This document shows positions 17,202 to 24,965 of a stretch of 39,858 nucleotides of DNA, one piece after another. A program made the translations under genes and the position numbers. A model generated the notes under the pieces. The model saw only the letters and a list, made by a program, of their open reading frames with translations. It did no database searches and was not told where the DNA came from. Every line of letters begins with the position of its first letter. The stretch's first letter is position 1. Source of the DNA: Pseudomonadota bacterium (GTDB lineage: Bacteria > Pseudomonadota > Alphaproteobacteria > Azospirillales > Azospirillaceae); contig JAEYPE010000101.1 in the NCBI GenBank assembly GCA_023411035.1, positions 1 through 39,858 of the forward strand, given 5' to 3'.

Positions 17202-18521
17202 CTAGCGGCCACGTTCCGTGAAGGCCTTATCCTTCACTTTCAAGACCGGTTCGATCACATACTCCAGAACGGTGCGCTTCTCGCCGATGATATCGACCTC
17301 GGCGACCATGCCGGGGATGATCTCAAGCGATTTTCCCTCGGCGTCCACGAGCGTGCCGTGGGTGCGGATCTGCACCAGATACATGCCCTCGCCAGGGTTT
17401 TGGCCCGGCTGCTCCACGGCACTGGCGCTGATGGTTTCCAGCTTGCCCTCGAGCGAGCCATAGCGGATGAAGTGATAGGCGGTCAGCTTTACCCGCACCG
17501 GCTGGCCCGGCCGCAGGAAGGCGATGTCGGCGGGCTTGATGTAGGCCTGGATCAGCAGCGAATCGTCCAGCGGCACGACCTCGACCAGCGGCTTGCCAGG
17601 CTGCGCGATGCCGCCGATGGTGGTGGCCAGCACCCGGTTCACGACCCCCCGCACCGGCGAGCGGACCTCGGTGCGGGCGAATCGGTCCTCCATGGCCGGG
17701 ATCGACTTCTCCAACTCCTCGCGCGACGCCACGACCTGGGCGAGTTCCTGCAGCGCGGACGCCCGGAACTTGTCCCTTACCGTCGTAATGCGGTCTTCGA
17801 CCTCGCGCACCGCCACGGCCAGGCGGGGGATGGCGATTTCCATCGCCTCGCGCTTGCCGACCATGTCGGTGAGGGAGCGTTCGAGATGGATCAGGGTGAC
17901 TTCCGCCTCGAGCCCCTTCTGGACCAGCGGCTTGTACAGGGCGATTTCCCTGCTCAGCAGCTCGATGGACTTGATCAGCGTGTTCTGGTTGACCTGGGCC
18001 TCTTTGAGTTCCTGGCGGCGCTGCTGCAACTGCTGCTCGAGAACCCGGATTTCCGACAAATGCTCCGTCCGGCGCCCCTGGTACAGCGCCGTTTCCGAGG
18101 CGATCACCGCCGGCGTTTCGGCCTTCAGATCCTCGGGGAAGGTCAGCGGCTGCTCGTTCACCTCGACCGACAGGCGCTGGAGGCGGGCGCTCAGGGTGCT
18201 GTACTGCTGGCGGGCCTGCAAGTAGTGGCTGCGCATGATGGTGGAGTCCAGCTCCAGCAGCACCTGCCCCTTCTCCACGATCTCACCTTCGGTGACCAGC
18301 ACCCGCTGAACGATGCCGCCTTCCAGGTGCTGGATCTCCTGTGCCCGCTGGGATGGAATCACCTTGCCCTGTCCGCGCACCACCTCGTCCAGCTCGGCGA
18401 TGGCGGCCCAGGTTATGATCGCGATTATGAAGCCCAGGATGGAGAACAGAAGCACGTTCTCCGATCCCCGCTTGCGAACGCGGAAGGCGACCAGTTCCCG
18501 CTCGTCGACGTATGCGACCAT
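17202..18521 (-). CDS. Type I secretion membrane fusion (adaptor) protein, HlyD family
   Basis: Periplasmic adaptor joining the ABC transporter to the outer-membrane channel. It has 439 residues. A single membrane helix at ~24-44 is followed by the lipoyl/barrel half motif GKVIPSQRAQEIQHLEGGIV, a long Q/E-rich coiled-coil region (~130-290), and the C-terminal barrel with VRSPVRGVVNRV and PGMVAEVDIIGEKRTVLEY, all typical of HlyD/PrtE/LapC proteins. The gene begins 7 nt after the ABC transporter stop, so both are translated from one mRNA. Length and motif order are normal. Confidence 0.94.
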   Translation of the reverse strand: MVAYVDERELVAFRVRKRGSENVLLFSILGFIIAIITWAAIAELDEVVRGQGKVIPSQRAQEIQHLEGGIVQRVLVTEGEIVEKGQVLLELDSTIMRSHYLQARQQYSTLSARLQRLSVEVNEQPLTFPEDLKAETPAVIASETALYQGRRTEHLSEIRVLEQQLQQRRQELKEAQVNQNTLIKSIELLSREIALYKPLVQKGLEAEVTLIHLERSLTDMVGKREAMEIAIPRLAVAVREVEDRITTVRDKFRASALQELAQVVASREELEKSIPAMEDRFARTEVRSPVRGVVNRVLATTIGGIAQPGKPLVEVVPLDDSLLIQAYIKPADIAFLRPGQPVRVKLTAYHFIRYGSLEGKLETISASAVEQPGQNPGEGMYLVQIRTHGTLVDAEGKSLEIIPGMVAEVDIIGEKRTVLEYVIEPVLKVKDKAFTERGR

Positions 18522-18528
18522 GGTGATC

Positions 18529-20724
18529 CTACCGGGCAGCGCCGGGCTCGCGCGCCGGCTTGATGATCATGGATTTCGGTCCCGATGCCACCACGCGGCC
18601 GCCGTCGATGACGATCACGCGATCGACGAAGTCCAGCAGGCTGGTGCGGTGCGTGATGATCAGGACGGTCTTGCCCTGCATCGCATCCTTCAACCGGGCC
18701 ATCACCGCCTGTTCGGTGTTGGCGTCCATCATGCTTGTCGGTTCGTCCAGAAGCAGGATCGGCGGGTCGCCGACCAGGGCGCGGGCCAGCACGATGGACT
18801 GGCGCTGACCGCCCGACAACCCTTCGCCACGCTCGCGCACGGCCATGTCGTAGCCGCGCGGATGCTGGCCGACGAAGTCGTGGATGCCGGAAATGGTGGC
18901 CGCCCGCAGGATCGCCTCGTCGGTCGGCCTCAGCATGCCGGCGCCGATGTTCAGGCGCACCGTGCCGCTGAACAGCCAGTTCTCCTGGCTGGCGATGCCG
19001 ATGTTGTCGCGCAGTTCCGAGGGGTCGATCTGGCGGATGTCGACGTCGTCGACCAGAACCGATCCCTCGTCGGGCGTGTACAGATTGACGAGAAGGCGGG
19101 CCACCGTGCTCTTGCCCGACCCGATCCGTCCGACGATCGCCACCTTCTCGCCGGGCTGGACCGTGAAGGACAGGCCGTTCAGCACGTCCATGGTCTGATC
19201 GGGATAGCGGAAGCGGACGTTCCGGAACTCGATCTTGCCGGCCAGGCGCGGCCGGCTGATGTACTGGCGGCCTTCCTCGCGCTCGGTCGGCGTCGCCATC
19301 AACTGATCGACCGACTTGTAGGCGCTGCGCGCCATGTTGATGCGCTGCAAGGTATGCGCCAGTTCGCGCAGCGGCCCCATCACCCGCCGGGTCAGCATCA
19401 TGGAGGCGAGCAGGCCGCCCATGGACAGTTGGTTGGTGGCGATCAGATAGACGCCGTACACGATCAGCGACACCTGGCTGAGCTGAATGATTACGGTCGT
19501 GCCATGCAGGGAGATCATGTTCGACAGCAGCCCGCGCCGATCGATGCGGGCCTGGCGCGCCAGGCTGTCTTCCCAGCGCTTGCGCATCACCGGCGCCACG
19601 CCGGTGGTCTTCACGGTCTCCAGCCCGGTCAGCGTCTCCACAAGGACGCTGAGCTTTGTCTGCCCCTCCTCCATCGAGGCCATGGTCATGCGCGCCACCA
19701 TCGGCTGGACGATGAGCGACATGGCGACCACGATCGGTACCGTCATCAGCGGGATCACCACCATCCACCCGCCGAGCACGTAGATGATCAGCAGGAACAC
19801 CAGCATGAACGGAAGATCGACGAGCGCCAGAACCGTTGCGGAGGTGAAGAACTCCCGCAGGTTCTCGAAGTCGCGCATCGTGCTGGTGAAGGCGCCGGTG
19901 GATTCCCGCCGCGACTTCATCTGCATGTCGATCAGATGGTTGAAGATGTCCCGGCCCATGACCAGGTCGGCCCGCTGCGCCGCCCGCGCCAGGAACTTCG
20001 ACCGCAGCGTCCGCACCAGCGCTTCGAAACCGATCGCGATCAGGATGCCGGAACTCAGCGCGGCCAGGGATTCGAATGCCAGGCTGGGAACCACCCTGTC
20101 GTAGACGGTCATCAAGAAGAGAGCCATCTTGATGCCGAGCAGGTTGATCAGAAAGGCCGCGAACAGAACCTGGACGTAGGTCCACCGGTTGCGCACCATC
20201 GCCCGCGAGAACCAGTGCCCGTCGGGCAGCACCGTGCCGTCGTCCGTCATGCCCCGGTGGCGTGGACGGACGATGACCGCCATGCCCTGATAAGCGACGA
20301 AAAGTTCGCCGGAAGTCATGCGGACCGGGGTGTCGCCGAGCTCAGGGTTGTAGACGACCCAGGAGGAATCGGCCTCCATCTTGCGGAGAAGCACCACCGC
20401 GCGGTTGCCGTTGAGCAGCGCCACGAGAGGCAGATTGTCCCTGGTCACCTCCTCCAGGGGGTGCTTGTCCAGCAGCGCGGCCAGGCCGGCATAGTCGGCG
20501 GCCTGGAAGAAATCCTGGACGGTGAAGGGGCCGCTGCCATGCCCGCTCAGGCCGACTCGCAACCGTGCCGGGGAGGTTGGCAGGTCGTAATGGCGGCATA
20601 GGAAAAGAAGGCAGCTTTCGAGATGGTCGACCGGCGCGGACATCTGGTGGGCCGGTTCCGCGGTCTCCTGCCCGGGGCGCTCGGCGGCGACCTCGGCGGC
20701 GACCTCGGCCTCGTTTGACCTCAT
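18529..20724 (-). CDS. Type I secretion ABC transporter with degenerate C39-like N-terminal domain (LapB type)
   Basis: Inner-membrane ATPase of 731 residues powering export. Residues ~30-155 form a C39-peptidase-like domain. The catalytic Cys and His environment of true C39 peptidases is absent (HLESCLLFL at the start, GNRAVVLL where His is expected), so it should bind substrate rather than cleave it. Membrane segments occupy ~175-460. The nucleotide-binding domain has Walker A GRIGSGKST, Q-loop QENWLFSG, signature LSGGQRQS, Walker B ILLLDEPTS and the H-loop ITHR. The start follows AAAGGATG, 2 nt after the tolC-type stop. This architecture is that of transporters for RTX-like adhesins and surface proteins, which fits the divergent gene at 22894. 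Confidence 0.94.
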   Translation of the reverse strand: MRSNEAEVAAEVAAERPGQETAEPAHQMSAPVDHLESCLLFLCRHYDLPTSPARLRVGLSGHGSGPFTVQDFFQAADYAGLAALLDKHPLEEVTRDNLPLVALLNGNRAVVLLRKMEADSSWVVYNPELGDTPVRMTSGELFVAYQGMAVIVRPRHRGMTDDGTVLPDGHWFSRAMVRNRWTYVQVLFAAFLINLLGIKMALFLMTVYDRVVPSLAFESLAALSSGILIAIGFEALVRTLRSKFLARAAQRADLVMGRDIFNHLIDMQMKSRRESTGAFTSTMRDFENLREFFTSATVLALVDLPFMLVFLLIIYVLGGWMVVIPLMTVPIVVAMSLIVQPMVARMTMASMEEGQTKLSVLVETLTGLETVKTTGVAPVMRKRWEDSLARQARIDRRGLLSNMISLHGTTVIIQLSQVSLIVYGVYLIATNQLSMGGLLASMMLTRRVMGPLRELAHTLQRINMARSAYKSVDQLMATPTEREEGRQYISRPRLAGKIEFRNVRFRYPDQTMDVLNGLSFTVQPGEKVAIVGRIGSGKSTVARLLVNLYTPDEGSVLVDDVDIRQIDPSELRDNIGIASQENWLFSGTVRLNIGAGMLRPTDEAILRAATISGIHDFVGQHPRGYDMAVRERGEGLSGGQRQSIVLARALVGDPPILLLDEPTSMMDANTEQAVMARLKDAMQGKTVLIITHRTSLLDFVDRVIVIDGGRVVASGPKSMIIKPAREPGAAR

Positions 20725-20726
20725 AC

Positions 20727-22226
20727 TTACATCCTTTCGCGCGGCATCCTGTCGCCTGGTGCGCGCAGAGCGATATCATCCAGCCCTAGGAAGGTCAACA
20801 GATCGCCAGTCAGCGATACAATGACGAGTCGGGATAGCTCAAGATCAACAAGATTGTCGATGAACTGGCGCTGAGCATCGAAAAGATCGCGTTCAACGGA
20901 TACGATGTCGGACAATCCTCTCCTTCCGATAATGAACATTTCCCGATAGGCGTCGGCAGTGGCGGCATAAGTCCTCACCGTGATGGCCTCGGCATCCAGA
21001 CGTTCACCGAGGGACGAGAGATCGACGAGCGCCGACTTCACGCGCCGTTCGAGTTCGAGCCGAGTGCTGTCGAACTGCAGCTCGGCTTCGGTCACCCGCT
21101 GCCGCGCTTGCTCCTGGCGGGCGGTGATGAGGCCGCCGGAATACAGGTTCATCGTGACGCCGACGCGGACGTCGACTCCATAGTCGGGCTTGCGCAGATT
21201 GCTGACGTCGTACTTGCTGCCCTGGACCGAGAAGCCGATGCGCGGAAAATCACTGGCGCGCAGCGCGTCGTATTCGGCCCGCGATGTGGCGATGCCGAAC
21301 TGTCTGGCGACCAGGGTGGGGTTTTGTCCGAAGGCCCGGTCCATCACCTCGTCCGGCGAGGTCGGCACCGGGATATTGATCACCGGCAACCCGACGTTTT
21401 CGGGCTGGCGTCCGAACAGTTCCACGAAACTGGCCACCACCTGCTGGTATTGAGCCAGGAACCCGATCAGACGCGCCCGGGCGTCGGCCAAGCGGCTTTC
21501 CGCCTGCAGCATGTCGCTGGGGGGGATGAGGCCGCCTTCCGCCCGCTCGCGGACCTGCCCATACAGCTCCTCGTAGCGCCGCACATTCTCGCGCGCCATT
21601 TCCACAATCGCCCGGAGCCGCACGACATCATAGTAGACGGAAATCGTCTGCAGCGCGAAGCTGTGCGTCTGGGCGGCGGTGGTCGCCTGAACCGCCGTGG
21701 CGTTGTAGCGCGCGGCGGCGATGCGCTTGTACACGGCGCCGCCATCATAGATGAGTTGCTGAACCGTCAAGAAAGCATCGGGACGCACGGCGAAGTCGCT
21801 GTACTGGTGTTTGCCGACTCGGCCGAAGCTGCTGCCGACGCTCTCCAGCCCGATGTTGACCGACGGGAACAGGTCGGAACGGGCCGCCTTGATCCCCTGT
21901 TCGGCGATGTCGCGGTTCAGCAGATTGCCCCGGCTGGACGGGTGCGAGCGCACAGCGTCGCTGACGGCACCGATGAACTCGTCCTGGTTGGGGCGGCGGG
22001 CATCGAGGCCCGTCATCTTCAGGACATGCCGATAAACGCTTTCCGTACTTTCCAGGGGCCGGCCCTGCTGCTGCGGGCTGGCGGCGGGCGTTTCGGCCGC
22101 CACGGGCGCTGCGGGCAGAATGGAAAGACATGCGGCGACGACCAACCCGGCTCGCCGTGCCCGCATGCTCACGCACAGACCTCTCGGCCCACGGTTCGCC
22201 GCAGTTTTCGGCAGCAATCTCGGCAT
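20727..22226 (-). CDS. Type I secretion outer-membrane channel, TolC family
   Basis: A 499-residue outer-membrane/periplasmic channel protein. An N-terminal signal segment (MRARRAGLVVAACLSILPAA, starting at residue 21) is followed by two outer-membrane efflux repeats with long amphipathic helices; AGGLIPPSDMLQAESRLADAR and FIIGRRGLSDIVSVERDLFD are family-typical. The ATG at 22226 has a perfect AAGGAGGT ribosome binding site, so the extra 20 residues before the signal core are probably real. First gene of the minus-strand secretion operon, divergent from the likely substrate gene. Confidence 0.93.
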   Translation of the reverse strand: MPRLLPKTAANRGPRGLCVSMRARRAGLVVAACLSILPAAPVAAETPAASPQQQGRPLESTESVYRHVLKMTGLDARRPNQDEFIGAVSDAVRSHPSSRGNLLNRDIAEQGIKAARSDLFPSVNIGLESVGSSFGRVGKHQYSDFAVRPDAFLTVQQLIYDGGAVYKRIAAARYNATAVQATTAAQTHSFALQTISVYYDVVRLRAIVEMARENVRRYEELYGQVRERAEGGLIPPSDMLQAESRLADARARLIGFLAQYQQVVASFVELFGRQPENVGLPVINIPVPTSPDEVMDRAFGQNPTLVARQFGIATSRAEYDALRASDFPRIGFSVQGSKYDVSNLRKPDYGVDVRVGVTMNLYSGGLITARQEQARQRVTEAELQFDSTRLELERRVKSALVDLSSLGERLDAEAITVRTYAATADAYREMFIIGRRGLSDIVSVERDLFDAQRQFIDNLVDLELSRLVIVSLTGDLLTFLGLDDIALRAPGDRMPRERM

Positions 22227-22252
22227 TCACCAACCTCCTTGCGAATGCGCGG

Positions 22253-22278
22253 ACTATACAGTTGGGCATATACAACTG
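22253..22278 (-). promoter_or_regulatory. Candidate promoter and operator of the secretion operon
   Basis: On the minus strand TATAGT (22258-22253) is a good -10 about 27 nt before the tolC-type ATG. Directly upstream is a perfect inverted repeat, CAGTTG-N8-CAACTG (22259-22278), filling the -10/-35 spacer. No good -35 is present, which would fit an activator-dependent or repressed promoter. It does not match any operator I recognise. Confidence 0.4.
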
Positions 22279-22506
22279 CTAGAAATTATGCATGGCACCG
22301 GCTATCCATAAAGCGGTTCAATCTCCACAAATCACTACATAAACTCCGCAAACAGCATATCACCGCAAGCAGTGCGGCAGCTTGTCCGAACACAACGCCG
22401 ATTCCATCAGAAGCACGGACTCGCCACCCAAAGGGTGAAGAACGTTGCAATTCGCATCGCTTTTTCGGCTCAAATTTTTGAGACTACACAAAGATAGGAG
22501 GTTTAT

Positions 22507-22530
22507 ATGGCCAATCTTAATGATCTTTAA
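22507..22530 (+). CDS. Possible 7-codon leader peptide
   Basis: ATG followed by codons for MANLNDL and TAA, preceded at ideal spacing by TAGGAGGT (22495-22502), one of the best ribosome binding sites in the window. It may be a leader peptide, or the start of a gene broken by a frameshift in the AT-rich region. Low confidence because of its length. Confidence 0.2.
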   Translation: MANLNDL

Positions 22531-22701
22531 TTGTTGTGTGTTCTTATATGCTAGTTATAGCGGAGTCGGTTATGCCATACTCCTAGTGAACGGCGATATT
22601 AACCACATACTCACCCTTTCCAGCTGATTCTTGGGAATTTTCAACGCCCGCTCCAACGGGGCGACATAAAATTCCAATGATAAAGGAGAAAGCGCGACCT
22701 C

Positions 22702-22773
22702 ATGTCGCGTAAGGGTACGATTGTTCTGCCGGTTGATAACTTATGGATTTGTTACCTTGCGCTTACGCTCTGA
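22702..22773 (+). CDS. Possible 23-residue peptide upstream of the secreted protein gene
   Basis: Open frame MSRKGTIVLPVDNLWICYLA plus three residues, preceded by AAAGGAGA about 12 nt upstream. The ATG falls at the loop of the CGCGAC/GTCGCG hairpin (22693-22709). It could be a leader peptide for the gene at 22894, or a small product handled by the ligases of the cluster. It could also be chance. Confidence 0.2.
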   Translation: MSRKGTIVLPVDNLWICYLALTL

Positions 22774-22893
22774 AAGAGTGTATCCGATACGCTATACAGG
22801 TATCCTTATTGAGGGAAAGGGCCCTACAGCGCTCCGATGCGCAGCGAGCGATACCTAGCTGGATGGGGAAGTTGGAATGATGAAAGGCATACT

Positions 22894-24750
22894 ATGACCG
22901 GGATAAACGAAAGCATTGAGGGGCAAGGGGCACTTCTCAAAACGGCCAACGCCTGGCTGGGAGGCCAGCTCCTTAACGGTGTGCGTATTGCCGCCTCCGA
23001 GGCGGAGCTTTCGCGGTTCCAGCAGACTCATGCGAACGCTGGAGTGCGTCAGGTGGAGCTTCCCACCGGACGCGCCGCACTGCAGAAGTTCGTGAAGAAC
23101 TTCCACCTTAAGAATGTTGGAGCCAAGGGCTCGGCCCTCACCCTTCTCATCCTGCCGCTGGCGGCGTGCGCCACCGGCGGTGGTGGCACGGCTCTGGAAG
23201 TCACTGGCGGCGGTGGCGGTGGCGGTGGCGGTGGCGGCTCCGGGGGTGCACCGGTCGCCGGCGCTGGTGGCAATAGCGGCGGCAGCGGCGGCGGCTCCGG
23301 TGGGACTGGAGGCACCAGCTCCGCCGGTATCGTGGCCGACGGCTACATCGAAGGCGCCTGGGTTTTCCGTGACGAGAACGGCAACGGCGTGTGGGATCAG
23401 GGCGAAGCCCGCGTCCAGACGGGTGCCGGTGGCGCCTTCAGCGGCCTGGGCGGCAACCCGAACGCTCCGGTCGTTGCTTTCGGCGGTGTCGACGTCAGCA
23501 CCGGTCAGGAGTTCAAGGGCGTGTTCACGGCGCCTGCCGGCGCGACGGTGGTGAACCCCCTCACCACCCTCGTGCAGGCGCAGATCGCCGCCGGTGCCGA
23601 CCCCGAGACGGCCGCCGCCAGCGTGGCCGCGGCCCTGGGCCTGCCGGCCGGTGTCGATCTGACCAACTATGATCCGATCGCCGCGCTGAACAGCGATGAT
23701 CCGGCGGTGCGGGCGGCGGCCGCGAAGGCGCAGGCTGCAGCCGTGCAGGTCGCCACGCTGATGGAAACCGCGCGCGCCGCTTCCGGTGCAGCGCCGGGTT
23801 CCGCAGGTGCTCTGAACGTCTTCAACTCGGTCGCCAAGGCGATCTCCGATGCCGCAGCGGCAAACGGCGGCCCCCTGAATTTGACTGACGCCTCCGCGGT
23901 TAGCGGCCTGCTCACCAACGCGCTCACGAACTCCGGGGCGTCCGGTGCGGCGATCGCGGCTGCAACTGCGGCCGCGGCCGCGATCGCCAATGCGAACAAG
24001 GCGGTTGCGGACAGCCTAGAAAGCGCGGCCAGCGCCAGCACCCCTGAGGAACGGGAGCGCTTGCTGCAGGAAGCGGCGAACGCCCAGAAGGATATCCATA
24101 ACCAGATCGGCAATGACATCGAGCCGCAGCCGGGTGGCGGTGACGCCGATGGCGACGCGGACGGTGATGCCGATGGCGATGCCGACAGCGATGCGGACGG
24201 TGACGCCGACATCGACGCTGATACCGGCGAACAGACCTATGAACTGGGTGACGACGACGCTGAGGATCGCGTGATTTACACGGCTGCTTCGCCGGGTGGT
24301 GACACGATCAATGGCTTCGATACCGGTGAGGATAAAATCGTCTTCAACGGACTCGGCCTGGATAAGAATGGCAACGGTGAATTCAACTTTGGCGAAGTCG
24401 ATGAGACGGCGCATAACAACGATCTGAACTTCACCGTTGACGGGGACGAGGGATACATCATTGATGCCTCGGCCTACTTCACTGAAAACGGGTCGGCGAG
24501 CCTCTCCAACTCGCAAGATGTGGCTGATTTCCTCTCGTCCCTGACCGACGACGGGGGATCGATCACAGCGGTAACTGGTGACACAGGCCTGCTCGTGATC
24601 AGCGATGGTGAGGATACCGCCGCCTACACCTTCACCGAGGGGACGGGTGACGGAGCCATCTCGAGCGGCGAGTTGAAGCTCATGGCAACGCTCAACGGCG
24701 TCAACGACTTGGCGGCCGGGGACATCGAACTCGAAGATGATCTGGGCTAA
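22894..24750 (+). CDS. Probable type I secretion substrate: Gly-rich, Asp-repeat protein with bluetail-like C-terminus
   Basis: A 618-residue acidic protein. The N-terminal ~75 residues are followed by a hydrophobic stretch ending ALTLLILPLAAC (Cys ~92) and a poly-Gly/Ser run (~100-145). This order is common at the start of large alphaproteobacterial type I substrates. Next is an SdrD-like repeat with the calcium loop DENGNGVWDQGE. A long Ala-rich helical part follows, then seven Asp-rich 4-residue repeats (~416-443), a second calcium-type loop DKNGNGEFNFGE, and a C-terminus (DTINGFDTGEDKIVF ... LKLMATLNGVNDL) like the bluetail domain of surface proteins. No signal peptide at the N-terminus. 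The ATG at 22894 follows GAAAGG; the frame is open to 22837. Divergent from the secretion operon, hence the likely cargo. Confidence 0.8.
   Translation: MTGINESIEGQGALLKTANAWLGGQLLNGVRIAASEAELSRFQQTHANAGVRQVELPTGRAALQKFVKNFHLKNVGAKGSALTLLILPLAACATGGGGTALEVTGGGGGGGGGGGSGGAPVAGAGGNSGGSGGGSGGTGGTSSAGIVADGYIEGAWVFRDENGNGVWDQGEARVQTGAGGAFSGLGGNPNAPVVAFGGVDVSTGQEFKGVFTAPAGATVVNPLTTLVQAQIAAGADPETAAASVAAALGLPAGVDLTNYDPIAALNSDDPAVRAAAAKAQAAAVQVATLMETARAASGAAPGSAGALNVFNSVAKAISDAAAANGGPLNLTDASAVSGLLTNALTNSGASGAAIAAATAAAAAIANANKAVADSLESAASASTPEERERLLQEAANAQKDIHNQIGNDIEPQPGGGDADGDADGDADGDADSDADGDADIDADTGEQTYELGDDDAEDRVIYTAASPGGDTINGFDTGEDKIVFNGLGLDKNGNGEFNFGEVDETAHNNDLNFTVDGDEGYIIDASAYFTENGSASLSNSQDVADFLSSLTDDGGSITAVTGDTGLLVISDGEDTAAYTFTEGTGDGAISSGELKLMATLNGVNDLAAGDIELEDDLG
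24139..24222 (+). repeat. Seven 12-bp repeats encoding an acidic Asp-rich tract
   Basis: Imperfect 12-nt units of the form GGYGAYGCSGAY, each coding G-D-A-D, run in frame seven times; the last units vary (S-D-A-D, I-D-A-D). This is a probable calcium-binding or unfolded spacer tract in the secreted protein. Unit number is likely to vary between strains. Confidence 0.85.
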
Positions 24751-24770
24751 GCCTAAGCCTTAAGGGCATC

Positions 24771-24832
24771 GACGGGCCGGCGGCAACGCCGGTCCGTCAC
24801 CCGGACGGGACCCGCAAGGGTCCCGTTTTTTT
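24771..24832 (+). terminator. Tandem GCAA-loop hairpins ending in a T-tract (rho-independent terminator)
   Basis: Hairpin one: 12-bp arms 24771-24782 and 24787-24798 with one G-T pair and loop GCAA. Hairpin two: perfect 9-bp arms 24805-24813 and 24818-24826, loop GCAA, followed by seven T. The second is a textbook terminator 55 nt after the secreted protein gene. The pair may cap the abundant mRNA of that gene and leave low read-through into the next gene. Confidence 0.85.
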
Positions 24833-24965
24833 GTCTTCGCACATCCGCACCAACAGCGGCTTGGCTCTGGCTTTTGGCAATAGAGCGGCTATCATCGCCG
24901 CGGCTGACCAGTGGGCGCAGCGGCCAATTTCCTTTTTTTATTCAGAATCCGACGGAAGAAAGACA

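Larger units (their letters stand above)
22279..22893. other. AT-rich divergent control region
   Basis: About 615 bp between the secretion operon and the substrate gene, far lower in GC than everything around it, especially 22440-22640. It holds no recognisable gene. It contains two very short open frames with strong ribosome binding sites (22507 and 22702), a CGCGAC/GTCGCG hairpin at 22693-22709 and repeated GTATCC elements near 22780-22806. Such AT-rich promoters in GC-rich alphaproteobacteria are often targets of nucleoid-type silencers such as MucR; that link is inference. Confidence 0.6.

Noticed and set aside
16966..17205. 79-residue open frame between hlyD-type and PrpD-fusion genes
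   Set aside because: No ribosome binding site, Arg/Ser-rich composition typical of a shadow frame in GC-rich DNA, no recognisable motif.
22259..22278. lux-box reading of the 20-bp inverted repeat
   Set aside because: The conserved CTG-N10-CAG spacing of LuxR-type sites is not present.
22445..22627. Open frame for a 60-residue hydrophobic peptide in the AT-rich region
   Set aside because: TTG start without a ribosome binding site and codon use unlike neighbours; open frames of this size are expected in AT-rich DNA.
22894..24750. Classical lipoprotein reading of LPLAAC in the secreted protein
   Set aside because: The cysteine is ~92 residues from the only supported start and no closer start codon exists, so it cannot be a normal lipoprotein signal.
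24831..24965. Longer N-terminus of the AMMECR1-toroid protein from the TTG at 24831
   Set aside because: The TTG lies inside the T-tract of the terminator and has no ribosome binding site; the GTG at 24966 does.
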